Positions 55,855 to 64,000 of a stretch of DNA of 64,000 bases are shown here, piece after piece. How positions within the stretch are numbered: the first letter of the stretch is position 1; every line of letters begins with the position of its first letter. The notes beneath the pieces are model-generated. The model saw only the letters and a program-made list of their open reading frames with translations. It made no database searches and was not told the DNA's origin. The translations under genes and the position numbers were made by a program. This DNA comes from Hylemonella gracilis (GTDB lineage Bacteria; Pseudomonadota; Gammaproteobacteria; Burkholderiales; Burkholderiaceae_C). The stretch covers positions 2,195,501 through 2,259,500 of the forward strand of contig NZ_CP031395.1 of assembly GCF_004328645.1 (NCBI RefSeq), written 5' to 3'.

Positions 55855-57204
55855 AAAGTACTTCGGCACCGATGGCATTCGTGGCACCGTGGGCCAGGAA
55901 CCGATCACGCCGGATTTTGTCTTGCGCCTTGCCCATGCGGTAGGTCGGGTGCTCAAGCGCCACGAGTCTGACGCTGACACGCGCCCACTGGTGCTGATCG
56001 GCAAGGACACGCGCATTTCCGGCTACATGCTCGAGAGCGCGTTGGAATCTGGTTTCAATTCCGCCGGCGTGGACGTGCTCTTGCTGGGCCCTTTGCCGAC
56101 CCCTGGCGTCGCCTACCTGACCCGCGCGCAGCGCGCGAGCCTGGGCGTGGTCATCAGCGCCAGCCACAACCCGTATCCGGACAACGGCATCAAGTTCTTC
56201 AGCGCCGCAGGCGCCAAGCTGCCCGACGAGTGGGAGGCCGAGGTCGAAGCCGCCCTGGAAGAACCGCCGCATTGGGTCGAATCCTCCCGTCTGGGGCGTG
56301 CGCGTCGCCTGGAAGATGCGGCCGGACGGTACATCGAGTTCTGCAAAAGCACCTTCGCGAGTGATCTCACGCTCAAGGGCGTCAAGATTGTGGTGGATTC
56401 GGCGCATGGCGCGGCCTACCAAGTCGCGCCCAAGGTGTTCCATGAGTTGGGTGCGGAGGTCATTACCATCGGCGGCAACCCAGATGGGTTGAACATCAAC
56501 CAGGGCGTCGGAGCAACGCATCCGGAAGCACTGGTCGCGGCTGTCCAGGCGCAGGGCGCTCACTACGGTGTCGCCTTCGATGGCGATGCAGACCGCCTGC
56601 TGATGGTGGACGGGCAAGGGCGTCTCTACAACGGCGATGAGCTGCTGTACCTGATGGTCAACGAACGCCTGAGCCAGGGGGAGCAGGTGCCTGGCGTGGT
56701 GGGCACGCTGATGACGAATATGGCGGTGGAGCTCGCGCTCAAGAAGCGTGGCCTGCAGTTCGTGCGTGCCAAGGTGGGTGACCGGTACGTTCTGGAGGAG
56801 CTGATTGCACGTGGGTGGTTGCTGGGGGCGAGGGCTCGGGCCACCTGCTGGCGCTCGATAAGCAGACCACAGGAGATGGCTTGGTCAGCGCCTTGCAAGT
56901 GCTGCAGGCGTGCGCGCGCGGCAAGCAGTTGTCAGAGTTGTTGGCGGATGTGAGCCTGTTCCCGCAGACACTCATCAACGTCCGCATGGATCCGAACCGC
57001 ATGCCGCAATGGAAGACGACGTGGAAGACCCATGCCGGCTTGCTGGCGACTCAGCGCGCCGTCGAACTTGAACTGGGCGAAACAGGTCGTGTGCTCATCC
57101 GCGCAAGCGGCACCGAGCCACTGCTGCGCGTGATGGTCGAGGCGCGCGACGCGGTGCAGGCCCGGTTGTGCGCCGAGCGCATTGCCGCGGCATTTCAAGG
57201 TTGA
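55844..57204 (+). CDS. glmM: phosphoglucosamine mutase, frameshifted as read
   Basis: Converts glucosamine-6-P to glucosamine-1-P for peptidoglycan and lipopolysaccharide precursors. It begins [13 protein letters not shown], with the active-site Ser107 in [12 protein letters not shown] and the metal site [13 protein letters not shown]. In a G5 run (56824-56828) the frame shifts and stops at 56953. The other frame carries [20 protein letters not shown] and the phosphate-binding [15 protein letters not shown] to the stop at 57204. G6 restores WLLGGEGSGH and a 453-residue product. It is normally essential, so a missing base is likely. It starts inside folP. Confidence 0.93.
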
Positions 57205-57279
57205 TGGGCGTCTTTTCTGTTGCACCCTTCACCATGCCCGGCGCGGATAACGCTTGTGGCATGGTCGCCCTGCGCAGGC

Positions 57280-57957
57280 TCAGTCATGGGTGGGCTGTTC
57301 CGCGTTCTTGTGAAAATTGCCGAAGAACGCGGCGCTCAGCTCATCGCTTTTGAATGAGCGCACCGACATCATGGTCTGCATTTCCGTCAACCAGGAACTG
57401 ATGTACTTGTAGGTGGACACCTTACCGTAGTCTTGGGCCATCTTCAACAGGGCGCCCGCGTCAAATTTATGGATCAATGTCCTGACGTCACGTTGAATCC
57501 GACTGGTGTCTTCGGTGAAGAAGTCGGTGTTATTCAGTAGATCCACCAGCAAAAACTCCGGTCTGATCTGCGCGGGGTAGCGCGAGCGACGGCGAACGTC
57601 GAAGGTCACTTCGCCCAGGCGGAAGATGCCATGGCGCTTGCGGTTGTAGACCAAATGCATGTCGAACTTGGGCGTGAGGACCAGCCCCAGGGAAAGATAT
57701 TCCTGCCAAGGTAGCAGGAGGAAATCATCAATGCCCAGGAATCCTTCGAGCAGCGACTTGCTGGTCAACGGGGAGTAGCTTCGAGGGGAAGGCCCTCGGT
57801 AGTGGTAGAGGCCCTGGGTGATTTTTTCCAGTGAGCCTTGTGCAACGAGCTGGCGAATTCGGTGATCCGTGAAGACCAGATCACAGACAAGATCCTCTCG
57901 GCGATAGACCTTGCCAGGCTCCAGTTTCTCTTCCATGTTCTTTTCGCTTCTGTCCAT
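57280..57957 (-). CDS. AbiEi antitoxin-like winged-helix regulator, orphan
   Basis: A 225-residue protein whose N-terminal ~60 residues (KVYRREDLVCDLVFTDHRI and LVAQGSLEKITQGLYHYRG) resemble the winged-helix domain of AbiEi-type antitoxins of type IV toxin-antitoxin/abortive infection systems. The rest is not clearly assigned. An AbiEii nucleotidyltransferase toxin gene would be expected nearby, but none is seen: downstream is glmM, upstream an AT-rich gap. Function is therefore open. Codon use is less GC-biased than the neighbours, suggesting acquired DNA. No strong Shine-Dalgarno before ATG 57957; an ATG at 57936 is also possible. Confidence 0.6.
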   Translation of the reverse strand: MDRSEKNMEEKLEPGKVYRREDLVCDLVFTDHRIRQLVAQGSLEKITQGLYHYRGPSPRSYSPLTSKSLLEGFLGIDDFLLLPWQEYLSLGLVLTPKFDMHLVYNRKRHGIFRLGEVTFDVRRRSRYPAQIRPEFLLVDLLNNTDFFTEDTSRIQRDVRTLIHKFDAGALLKMAQDYGKVSTYKYISSWLTEMQTMMSVRSFKSDELSAAFFGNFHKNAEQPTHD

Positions 57958-58463
57958 GGTGTGACGCTCCTTTCCCTGCGCGCAATGAAGTCACGTACCT
58001 GATGACAGATACGTGGCGGACACCAACGAACGACCTGCGAAAACTGTGGGCCAGTTTTTTGAGTATTCAGTTTATAAAACAGATTGGCATATCTGTTATC
58101 GATAGAGTATCTGTATGCGAAATTTTTCGCAACAGCGCGGAAGAAAAACCCCAGTCATCCGAATTCATCAGGATTGATGAGCCGTTTTTTGCCTTAATTG
58201 AAGGTTTTTTCCGCGACTGATTCAGTTCACTATTTTTGTGATCCGGTGTTTCTCAAGAGAGCTTCGCGTGTCTCCGGATTAGCGCTGGCTTTGAGCATAC
58301 CCGCAGGTGCCGAGCGCGGCATAGGCTGGTCTAGCCACGGATTTGATACCCCATACGGATAGCCCCTATGCTTTTTTGAAGCCGTCATTGGACGGGGGTC
58401 GGATTCCGCCGGTCGGCCAGGATTGCCCGGGGCACAGGGGCCGATGCAGGGTGGCCGGGCAAT
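57958..58463. other. AT-rich intergenic gap with no supported gene
   Basis: 506 bases, clearly more AT-rich than the flanks between about 58050 and 58260. A 72-codon plus-strand frame (58002-58220) has no recognisable features and contains a terminator-like hairpin, AAAACTG (58040-58046) / CAGTTTT (58052-58058) with six T's, so it is not called. The ATATCTGTTATCGATAGAG stretch contains a TATCGATA palindrome. It may hold the promoter of the AbiEi-like gene. Confidence 0.5.
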
Positions 58464-59414
58464 TCAACGGGGTTGTATTTTTGCACTTCCCTCGTGGGCG
58501 ATGCGCCCGCACAGATAGGTCCAGACAAAGGCGGCGGCGGCTTGACTGCTCAGTTCTGCGTGGTCGTAGGGCGGAGCGACTTCCACGCAGTCCATGCCCA
58601 CGAAAGGAAGGTCGGCCAATTCCTCCAGGATACTCAGCACCTGGTTGCTGCTCATGCCACCAGGTTCGGGTGTGCCTGTGCCTGGCGCGTAGGCCGGGTC
58701 TAGGCAGTCGATGTCCAGTGTCAGATACAGCGGCGGATGACCATGTTGTTGCAAGCGCTCTCGGATGGCCGACAGCAGCGGCGTGAGCTGGGCCGGACTT
58801 TCCAGCCCACGTAGAGCACGACCCGTGTAGATCTGCCCGCCCTGCGTACGCACGTATTCGCGCGCGGCACGCTCCCCGGAGGAGCGGATACCGATTTGTG
58901 TAAAGCACTCCGGGATGACCAATCCTTCCTGGATTGCCTCGTATACCCAGGTGCCGTGGCCGCTCGGCTCCCCAAAGTGGTCTTGCCAGGTGTCGCAATG
59001 CGCGTCGAAATGGATCACTGCCAATGGGCGGCCCAGCCATTCGCGGTAGGCGCGCAGCAGAGGCAGCGTGATGGAATGGTCTCCGCCCAGCCAGCACATG
59101 TGATGCATGCGCAGCAGGGGGGCGACCAGGGGCATCATCGCGGCGCGCATGCCCGTCAGGCTGGTGTTGGGCAAGGGCAGATCGCCCGCATCACCCAGCA
59201 GGCCCAGGGGTGTGACGTCGAAATGGGGGTGGATCGCATCGCACAGCATGTGGCTGGCTTCGCGGATGGCGCGCGGGCCGAAGCGCGCGCCGGGACGATT
59301 GGTTACCGCGCCATCCCAGGCAATCCCGGCGACCGCGTAAGGCGTACTGGCGTCGGCGGGCGCCGCCTTGAGAAACGAGGTGTGGGAAAGAAAAGCAAAG
59401 CTCATGTCTGGCAT
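58464..59414 (-). CDS. speB: ureohydrolase, agmatinase-like
   Basis: A 316-residue arginase/agmatinase fold enzyme. The binuclear manganese ligands are visible in WLGGDHSITLP, IHFDAHCDTW and LTLDIDCLDPAYAPGTGTPE. It is closer to bacterial agmatinases (agmatine to putrescine and urea), but arginase, guanidinobutyrase or guanidinopropionase activity cannot be excluded. No polyamine genes adjoin. An in-frame ATG at 59405 is an alternative start. No Shine-Dalgarno evident. Confidence 0.82.
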   Translation of the reverse strand: MPDMSFAFLSHTSFLKAAPADASTPYAVAGIAWDGAVTNRPGARFGPRAIREASHMLCDAIHPHFDVTPLGLLGDAGDLPLPNTSLTGMRAAMMPLVAPLLRMHHMCWLGGDHSITLPLLRAYREWLGRPLAVIHFDAHCDTWQDHFGEPSGHGTWVYEAIQEGLVIPECFTQIGIRSSGERAAREYVRTQGGQIYTGRALRGLESPAQLTPLLSAIRERLQQHGHPPLYLTLDIDCLDPAYAPGTGTPEPGGMSSNQVLSILEELADLPFVGMDCVEVAPPYDHAELSSQAAAAFVWTYLCGRIAHEGSAKIQPR

Positions 59415-59474
59415 TGTCGCCGTGTCGTCTTCTGGGCCTGCGATGCCGAGCCACGCCTTGCGTGAATGGACGCG

Positions 59475-59499
59475 AAAAAGGCCACCTCGCGGTAGCCTT
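59475..59499 (-). terminator. terminator of the azoreductase gene
   Basis: On the minus strand AAGGCTACC-GCGA-GGTGGCCTT forms a 9-pair stem including one U-G wobble, with a GNRA loop, followed by TTTTTC. The wobble pairs only on the minus-strand RNA, supporting this direction. Confidence 0.8.
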
Positions 59500-59540
59500 C
59501 TTTTCTTACTGGAACCCGCCCCAAAAGGGCAGGTCGCATA

Positions 59541-60146
59541 TCAGGCGGCTTGCTTCGCCTGAGCCTGGTTGGCCGCCAGCGTGGGCTTGATGCTGGCCTG
59601 CGCTTCGGAGATGGCCTTGGCCTTGGCTTCGGCGCCCATGTTCACGCCTTCTGCGCGCACGAAACGCACGTCGGTGATGCCGAAGAAGCCGAACACGGCT
59701 TGCAGGTAGCTCTCCTGGTGTTCCAGGGCGCGGCCCATTTCGCTGTTGGAATAGTAACCACCGCGGCTGGAGGCCACGATGACCGTCTTGCCCTGGGCCA
59801 GGCCTTCAGGGCCCTTCTCGGTGTAGCGGAAGGTGCGGCCGGCCTGCGCCAGGCGGTCGATCCAGGCCTTGAGTTGGCCGGGGATGGAGAAGTTGTACAG
59901 CGGCGCGCCGACGACGATCACGTCCGCAGCCAGGAACTGGCTGACCAGGCGTTCGGAGACTTCGTCCTTGAAGCCGCCGCTCAGCACCTGGCCGTCCAGG
60001 TGGCCGGGGGCGTTGATGGCCAGGTCGAGGTAATCCACCGTGGCGCCGGGGTTGGCAGCCTTCCATTCGGCGGCGATGGCCTGGGTCAGTTGGCGGGAGA
60101 CGGAGTTGGCGCCAGTGATGGCGGAGTCAACATGCAGCAGTTTCAT
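59541..60146 (-). CDS. azoR: FMN-dependent NADH-azoreductase
   Basis: A 201-residue flavodoxin-like quinone/azo reductase of the AcpD/AzoR family. The N-terminal [20 protein letters not shown] binds [23 protein letters not shown] and [10 protein letters not shown] are further signature segments. It probably detoxifies quinones by two-electron reduction; azo dye cleavage is a side activity. AGGAATCC precedes ATG 60146. Divergent from a LysR gene, with an inverted repeat between them. Confidence 0.94.
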   Translation of the reverse strand: MKLLHVDSAITGANSVSRQLTQAIAAEWKAANPGATVDYLDLAINAPGHLDGQVLSGGFKDEVSERLVSQFLAADVIVVGAPLYNFSIPGQLKAWIDRLAQAGRTFRYTEKGPEGLAQGKTVIVASSRGGYYSNSEMGRALEHQESYLQAVFGFFGITDVRFVRAEGVNMGAEAKAKAISEAQASIKPTLAANQAQAKQAA

Positions 60147-60248
60147 GATGGATTCCTTGCAAAAAGAGACAACGGGGTGGAATGAGGGAATTGACGCCCT
60201 GTATTCTGCTGGCGTGATGAATAATTGATAAGAAGCCAAAATTGCGAT

Positions 60249-60274
60249 TTATCGTCCTGAATTTGGGACAATAA
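60249..60274. promoter_or_regulatory. LysR-type operator between azoR and lysR
   Basis: TTATCGTCC (60249-60257) and GGACAATAA (60266-60274) form an inverted repeat with one mismatch around an 8-base AT-rich spacer. Its position between divergent genes and the T-N11-A-like geometry fit a LysR-type regulator binding site controlling azoR and the regulator itself. Confidence 0.65.
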
Positions 60275-60325
60275 AGGGGTTGAAATCGAGAAACTGAAGG
60301 TCTGTTGAACCAAAGAAGGCTGCCC

Positions 60326-61330
60326 ATGCAGGATCTGAACGACATGCTTTATTTCGCCGAGGTGGTTGAGCGCGGCGGATTCGCGGCCGCGGGCCGGGTG
60401 CTCGGTATTCCCAAGTCGCGTCTGTCACGCCGGATCGCCGAACTAGAGCTGCGGCTGGGTGTGCGCCTCTTGCAGCGCACCACGCGCAAGTTGTCGCTGA
60501 CGCAAGCCGGTGAGATCTACCTACGCCACTGCGCCGCTGTCCGGGATGAGGCGCAGGCGGCCCACGATGCCTTGACGGCTGTGCAGGTGGAGCCGCGCGG
60601 CGTCATCCGCGTGGCCTGTCCCATCACGCTGGCTCAGACCACGGTGGGCCATCTGGTTCCGCATTTCATGGCCCAGTACCCTCAGGTGCGCGTGGAGATG
60701 CGCGTGAGCAATCGCGTTGTGGACCTGGTTGAGGAGGGCGTGGACGTGGCCTTGCGCGTGCGTGTCTCGCTGGACGACAGCGGCAGCCTGGTGGTCAAGC
60801 ACCTCGGAGAAAGCCGCTCAATGCTGGTGGCTGCACCGGACCTGCTGGTCCGGCAGGGTCAGCCACGGACGGTGCAAGACCTGGCCAACCTGGACACGGT
60901 GGCCATGTCCGCCGTGGAAGGTCGCTCTACGCTGCGTCTGCTCGGCCCTGAACTCAGTGGGAAAAGATCGGAGCACTTGCTGAACCACCAGCCGCGTTAC
61001 GTGGCGGACGATCTGGTGACGCTGCAGCACGCCGTGCAACGCGGCATCGGCATGACGGCCCTGCCGGACTACCTGTGCCACACGGCCCTGGCCGATGGCC
61101 GTCTGGTGGAAGTCTTGCCCGGTTGGGCGCCGCAGGCCGGCATCGTCCACGCCGTCTTTCCCTCACGGCGCGGCTTGAATCCCGCCGTCAGGCGCTTTCT
61201 GGATTTTCTTGGAGCGCACCTGAGGGGCCATGAGATCGTGATCGGCGAGGAGGTCTGCGTGCCCTCTCTCCAGGACACCTGGACGCCTAGCGGGTCTGGC
61301 TCGGCCCCGAGCGGTGTCGCGCCGGGCTGA
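60326..61330 (+). CDS. LysR family transcriptional regulator
   Basis: A 334-residue LTTR with an N-terminal winged HTH (DLNDMLYFAEVVERGGF, RVLGIPKSRLSRRIAEL) and a C-terminal periplasmic-binding-like effector domain (about 90-300). Relatives next to azoreductases respond to quinones or electrophiles, but the effector is not inferable. ATG 60326 is preceded by AAGG; a TTG at 60305 is an alternative. Divergent from azoR with a shared operator. Confidence 0.93.
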   Translation: MQDLNDMLYFAEVVERGGFAAAGRVLGIPKSRLSRRIAELELRLGVRLLQRTTRKLSLTQAGEIYLRHCAAVRDEAQAAHDALTAVQVEPRGVIRVACPITLAQTTVGHLVPHFMAQYPQVRVEMRVSNRVVDLVEEGVDVALRVRVSLDDSGSLVVKHLGESRSMLVAAPDLLVRQGQPRTVQDLANLDTVAMSAVEGRSTLRLLGPELSGKRSEHLLNHQPRYVADDLVTLQHAVQRGIGMTALPDYLCHTALADGRLVEVLPGWAPQAGIVHAVFPSRRGLNPAVRRFLDFLGAHLRGHEIVIGEEVCVPSLQDTWTPSGSGSAPSGVAPG

Positions 61331-61365
61331 GACCTGCACCGGGTTCTGTCACGCTCCGCAGCCCG

Positions 61366-62091
61366 TCACAGCCAGTGCGGACAACCCAGGCTGGCCGAGC
61401 GGGGGGCGGACCAGATCTGGCGCGCGGCGGCCCGCACACTGTCGATCAGCGGCACGTCGACCTGATCTTGCAGCACGGCCGCCAGACCGCCCAGGCCGGC
61501 GCCGCCGAGGACGATGGCGTCCACCCCAAGTTCGGCCCGCACCTTGCGACAAGCCTCCACCAGCAGGGCATGCGCCGCCACCGGGTCGGCGCGCAACTGG
61601 GCGCCGCTGAGTGGCACGGTCTCGATGGCGCTCACGCGCTGGCCGCCGCTCAAGGCGGGCAACAGTTTGCGCAGCATGGGACCCCAGGCCGCGCCACCCG
61701 TCACGATGGCGGATCGACCTGACCCGCTGGTTTGGCTTGACGCATCCATGACCTGAACCGCCTCCAGGAGCGCGGCTTCCGCCAGTCCCGTGACCGGGCA
61801 GCTCGCGGTCTCGCGCAGGGCGAAGAGCCCCGGGTCGCCGAAGCAGCCGACGATCACGCCGTCGAACGGCGCACTGCGTTCCGCGCTGGCCCGTCGCCAG
61901 GCCTGCAGCGTGGCATGTCCGGCCACGGCATACCCCGCTTCGTCAGCGATGTAGGGCGCGCCGAAGGTCGCCGTGACGGCGTGCACGTTCACGTCCGAGG
62001 GACTGGACGCGCGCACCAGCGCGGCTAGGGTTTCGGTGATTTCGGTCGTTGTGTTGGGGTTGATGAGTAGCAGTTCGCGCATGGCGGGCAT
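61366..62091 (-). CDS. Asp/Glu/hydantoin racemase superfamily protein
   Basis: A 241-residue two-domain protein starting with the family motif LLLINPNTTTEIT. The first catalytic cysteine is in VIVGCFGDPGL. At the second position, where racemases have Cys, this protein reads VLGGAGLGG, so a two-base racemase mechanism may be lost. Decarboxylase or isomerase relatives with one cysteine exist. Next to a divergent molybdenum hydroxylase, a role in purine or N-heterocycle breakdown is inference. ATG 62091 has AGGA 4 bases before it; ATG 62082 is an alternative. Confidence 0.8.
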   Translation of the reverse strand: MPAMRELLLINPNTTTEITETLAALVRASSPSDVNVHAVTATFGAPYIADEAGYAVAGHATLQAWRRASAERSAPFDGVIVGCFGDPGLFALRETASCPVTGLAEAALLEAVQVMDASSQTSGSGRSAIVTGGAAWGPMLRKLLPALSGGQRVSAIETVPLSGAQLRADPVAAHALLVEACRKVRAELGVDAIVLGGAGLGGLAAVLQDQVDVPLIDSVRAAARQIWSAPRSASLGCPHWL

Positions 62092-62097
62092 CGTATC

Positions 62098-62113
62098 CTA
62101 GGGTTTCGCCTAG
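62098..62113. promoter_or_regulatory. inverted repeat between divergent racemase and hydroxylase genes
   Basis: CTAGG (62098-62102) and CCTAG (62109-62113) are separated by six bases. CTAG is rare in such genomes, so the paired occurrence in the shared 5' region may mark an operator. Confidence 0.3.
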
Positions 62114-62180
62114 AACCGCTCGGGCACCGATGAACTGAACAATGGGCGCGCTCCATGACGCACGTGGAAGGAGACAGACC

Positions 62181-62648
62181 ATGCAAGTGAAGTTCAAAGT
62201 CAACGGCATGCTCGCGAACGTTGACGTTCCTCCCAACACCTTGCTTGTGCATGCCTTGCGCGAGCAACTGCGTCTGACCGGCACCCATGTTGGCTGCGAC
62301 ACGGCGCAGTGCGGCGCCTGCACCGTGATCGTCAATGGCCGGGCCATCAAGTCCTGCAACACCCTGGCCGCGCAGCACGAAGGCGCGGACATCACCACCA
62401 TCGAGGGCCTGGCGAAACCCGACGGCACGCTGCACCCCATGCAGGCCGCCTTCAAGGAATGCCACGGCCTGCAATGCGGCTTCTGCACGCCGGGCATGGT
62501 CATGAGCGCGGTGGACCTCTGTCGCCACCACCCGAAGGCTGGCGAGGCCGAGATCCGTGAACTGCTTGAAGGCAACCTCTGTCGCTGCACCGGTTACCAG
62601 AACATCGTCAAGGCCGTGCAACACGGACGGACGGCGATGGGCGCATGA
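62181..62648 (+). CDS. molybdenum hydroxylase (2Fe-2S) subunit, CoxS-like
   Basis: A 155-residue iron-sulfur subunit. The plant-type [2Fe-2S] cysteines are C39, C44, C47 and C59 ([10 protein letters not shown]); the C-terminal cluster is C99, C102, C134 and C136 ([15 protein letters not shown]). It transfers electrons from the molybdenum site. GGAAGGAGACAGACC precedes ATG 62181. The large subunit follows after 34 bases; a flavin subunit is not seen in the window and may lie beyond it. Confidence 0.93.
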   Translation: MQVKFKVNGMLANVDVPPNTLLVHALREQLRLTGTHVGCDTAQCGACTVIVNGRAIKSCNTLAAQHEGADITTIEGLAKPDGTLHPMQAAFKECHGLQCGFCTPGMVMSAVDLCRHHPKAGEAEIRELLEGNLCRCTGYQNIVKAVQHGRTAMGA

Positions 62649-62682
62649 ACCGAAACTGCTTGAACACTGAGGAGACAACATC

Positions 62683-64000
62683 ATGGGTGCCACCGACTTT
62701 GCCAAGCTGCCGCACATCGGCGAGGCCGTCCGCCGCAAGGAGGACTACCGCTTCCTGACCGGCGCGGGGCAGTACACCGACGATGTGAACCTCGCGCACC
62801 AGGCGCAGGCCGTCTTCGTGCGTTCGCCGCACGCCCATGCGCGCGTCAAGTCCGTGGACGTGCGCAAAGCCGAAGCCATGCCCGGTGTCCTGAAGGTGTA
62901 CGCCGGCAAGGACATCGAAGGCAAGATGAACGGCCTGCCCTGCGGCTGGCTGATCACCAGCACCGATGGCACGCCGATGAAGGAGCCGCCGCATCCCGTG
63001 CTGGCGCAGGGCAAGGTGCGTTACGTGGGTGACCACGTGGCCATGGTGGTGGCCGAGACGCTGCAGCAGGCGCGTGACGCGGCCGAGGTCGTGGAAGTCG
63101 ACTATGACGTGTTGGATGCCGTGGTCGCGGTCGGCGACGCGAAGCGGGGGCCCGCGCTGCACGACATCGCACCCGACAACCATTGCTACAAATGGGCCAT
63201 CGGCGACAAAGCAGCGGTGGACTCGGTATTCGCCAAGGCCGCGCATGTGACCCGCCTCGATCTGGTGAACAACCGCCTGATTCCCAACGCGATGGAACCG
63301 CGCGCGGCCATCGGCAGCTACAACCGGGCGACCGATGAGTACACCTTGTACGTCGCCAATCAGAACCCGCACGTCGAACGGCTGCTGATGACGGCCTTCG
63401 TGCTCGGTCTGCCCGAGCACAAGGTGCGCGTGATCGCGCCCGACGTGGGTGGAGGATTCGGCTCCAAGATCTTCCTCTACGCCGAGGACGTCGCCTTGAC
63501 CTGGGCCGCGCGGCAGCTCAACCGCAGCATCAAGTGGACTGCCGAGCGTGCCGAAGCCTTTCTGTCCGATGCGCACGGACGTGACCATGTCAGCCACGCC
63601 GAGATGGCCATGGACAAGGATGGCAAGTTCCTTGCCCTGCGCGTGCAAACTGACGCCAACCTGGGGGCCTACCTGTCGACGTTCTCCACGGCGGTGCCGA
63701 CCATCCTTTATGCCACCCTGCTGGCCGGGCAGTACACGACGCCACAGATCTACGTGGAGGTCGACGCCTGGTTCACCAACACCGCGCCAGTGGATGCTTA
63801 CCGGGGCGCGGGTCGACCCGAAGCCACCTACCTGCTCGAGCGCCTGGTGAGCCGCTGCGGCTGGGAGCTGGGTCTGGGGCAGGATGAAATCCGCCGCCGC
63901 AACTTCATCACCCAGTTTCCCTACCAGACGCCGGTGGCCCTGCAGTACGACGTGGGTGACTACCGCGCGGCCATGGACAAAGCCCAGAAGCTGGCCGATG
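62683..64000 (+). CDS. molybdenum hydroxylase large subunit, CoxL-like form II (3' end outside window)
   Basis: The frame runs open from ATG 62683 to the window end (439 codons; the family is ~780-800). It has the N-terminal aldehyde oxidase a/b hammerhead domain (RRKEDYRFLTGAGQYTDD) and the start of the molybdopterin-binding domain (APDVGGGFGSKIFLY). The loop at 372-378 reads AYRGAGR, the form II/BMS pattern; true CO dehydrogenases have AYRCSFR, so CO oxidation should not be assumed. GAGGAGACAACATC precedes the ATG. Confidence 0.93.
   Translation, partial: MGATDFAKLPHIGEAVRRKEDYRFLTGAGQYTDDVNLAHQAQAVFVRSPHAHARVKSVDVRKAEAMPGVLKVYAGKDIEGKMNGLPCGWLITSTDGTPMKEPPHPVLAQGKVRYVGDHVAMVVAETLQQARDAAEVVEVDYDVLDAVVAVGDAKRGPALHDIAPDNHCYKWAIGDKAAVDSVFAKAAHVTRLDLVNNRLIPNAMEPRAAIGSYNRATDEYTLYVANQNPHVERLLMTAFVLGLPEHKVRVIAPDVGGGFGSKIFLYAEDVALTWAARQLNRSIKWTAERAEAFLSDAHGRDHVSHAEMAMDKDGKFLALRVQTDANLGAYLSTFSTAVPTILYATLLAGQYTTPQIYVEVDAWFTNTAPVDAYRGAGRPEATYLLERLVSRCGWELGLGQDEIRRRNFITQFPYQTPVALQYDVGDYRAAMDKAQKLAD

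Noticed and set aside
58002..58220. 72-codon frame in the AT-rich gap
   Set aside because: No homologous-looking motif, no Shine-Dalgarno, and a terminator-like hairpin lies inside it.
62683..64000. Annotation as carbon monoxide dehydrogenase CoxL
   Set aside because: The active-site loop is AYRGAGR, not the AYRCSFR of proven CO dehydrogenases.

Overview
The window looks like chromosomal DNA from a GC-rich betaproteobacterium of order Burkholderiales, most likely family Comamonadaceae. The evidence is the protein sequences and familiar gene neighbourhoods: exbB-exbD-lpxK-(Trm112 family)-kdsB-adk, rpsB-tsf-pyrH-frr-uppS-cdsA-dxr-rseP-bamA-skp-lpxD-fabZ-lpxA-lpxB-rnhB, carA-leuE-carB-greA, and yhbY/rlmE-ftsH-folP-glmM. 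Most of the window is conserved core genome. I saw no IS element, prophage, integrase or CRISPR array. Genus assignment is not possible from the sequence alone.

Layout. 1-4.4 kb: the end of an H-NS-like gene, then a leftward block for nucleotide and lipopolysaccharide precursor metabolism (adk, kdsB, lpxK) with an ExbB/ExbD energizer. 5-15 kb: rightward xseA, sodB, monomeric icd, a chemoreceptor, clpS-clpA, and a leftward DUF192 gene. 14.9-15.3 kb: two identical tRNA-Leu(CAG) genes on the minus strand. 15.3-23.8 kb: rnr (plus strand), then leftward nnrD, MBL hydrolase, HDOD protein, D-amino-acid dehydrogenase-like oxidoreductase and amidase. 23.9-25.8 kb: a small accessory cassette of a PAP2 phosphatase, a lipid A oxidase-like outer membrane barrel and an unassigned exported protein. 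25.8-41.5 kb: a long rightward translation / isoprenoid / outer-membrane assembly / lipid A cluster. 41.7-51.5 kb: aceA, carA-leuE-carB, an AraC regulator, an alpha/beta hydrolase, greA and a DUF4149 protein. 51.6-57.2 kb: yhbY/rlmE (divergent), ftsH, folP, glmM. 57.3-64 kb: an accessory segment with an orphan AbiEi-like regulator, a ureohydrolase, an azoreductase/LysR divergent pair, an Asp/Glu/hydantoin racemase-family protein, and a molybdenum hydroxylase (small subunit plus a large subunit cut by the window end).

Functional themes. Envelope biogenesis dominates: kdsB, lpxK, lpxD, fabZ, lpxA, lpxB, uppS, cdsA, dxr, rseP, bamA, skp and glmM all feed lipid A, peptidoglycan or outer membrane assembly. 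The PAP2-LpxQ-like cassette could modify that lipid A. Proteolysis and RNA quality control (clpS/clpA, ftsH, rseP, rnr, rlmE, yhbY) form a second theme.

Key caution. Four plus-strand genes (lipid A oxidase-like, rseP, ftsH, glmM) are each broken by what looks like exactly one missing G inside a G run. Three of these are normally essential, so undercalled homopolymers in the sequence are the simplest explanation. They are annotated over their full repaired span.
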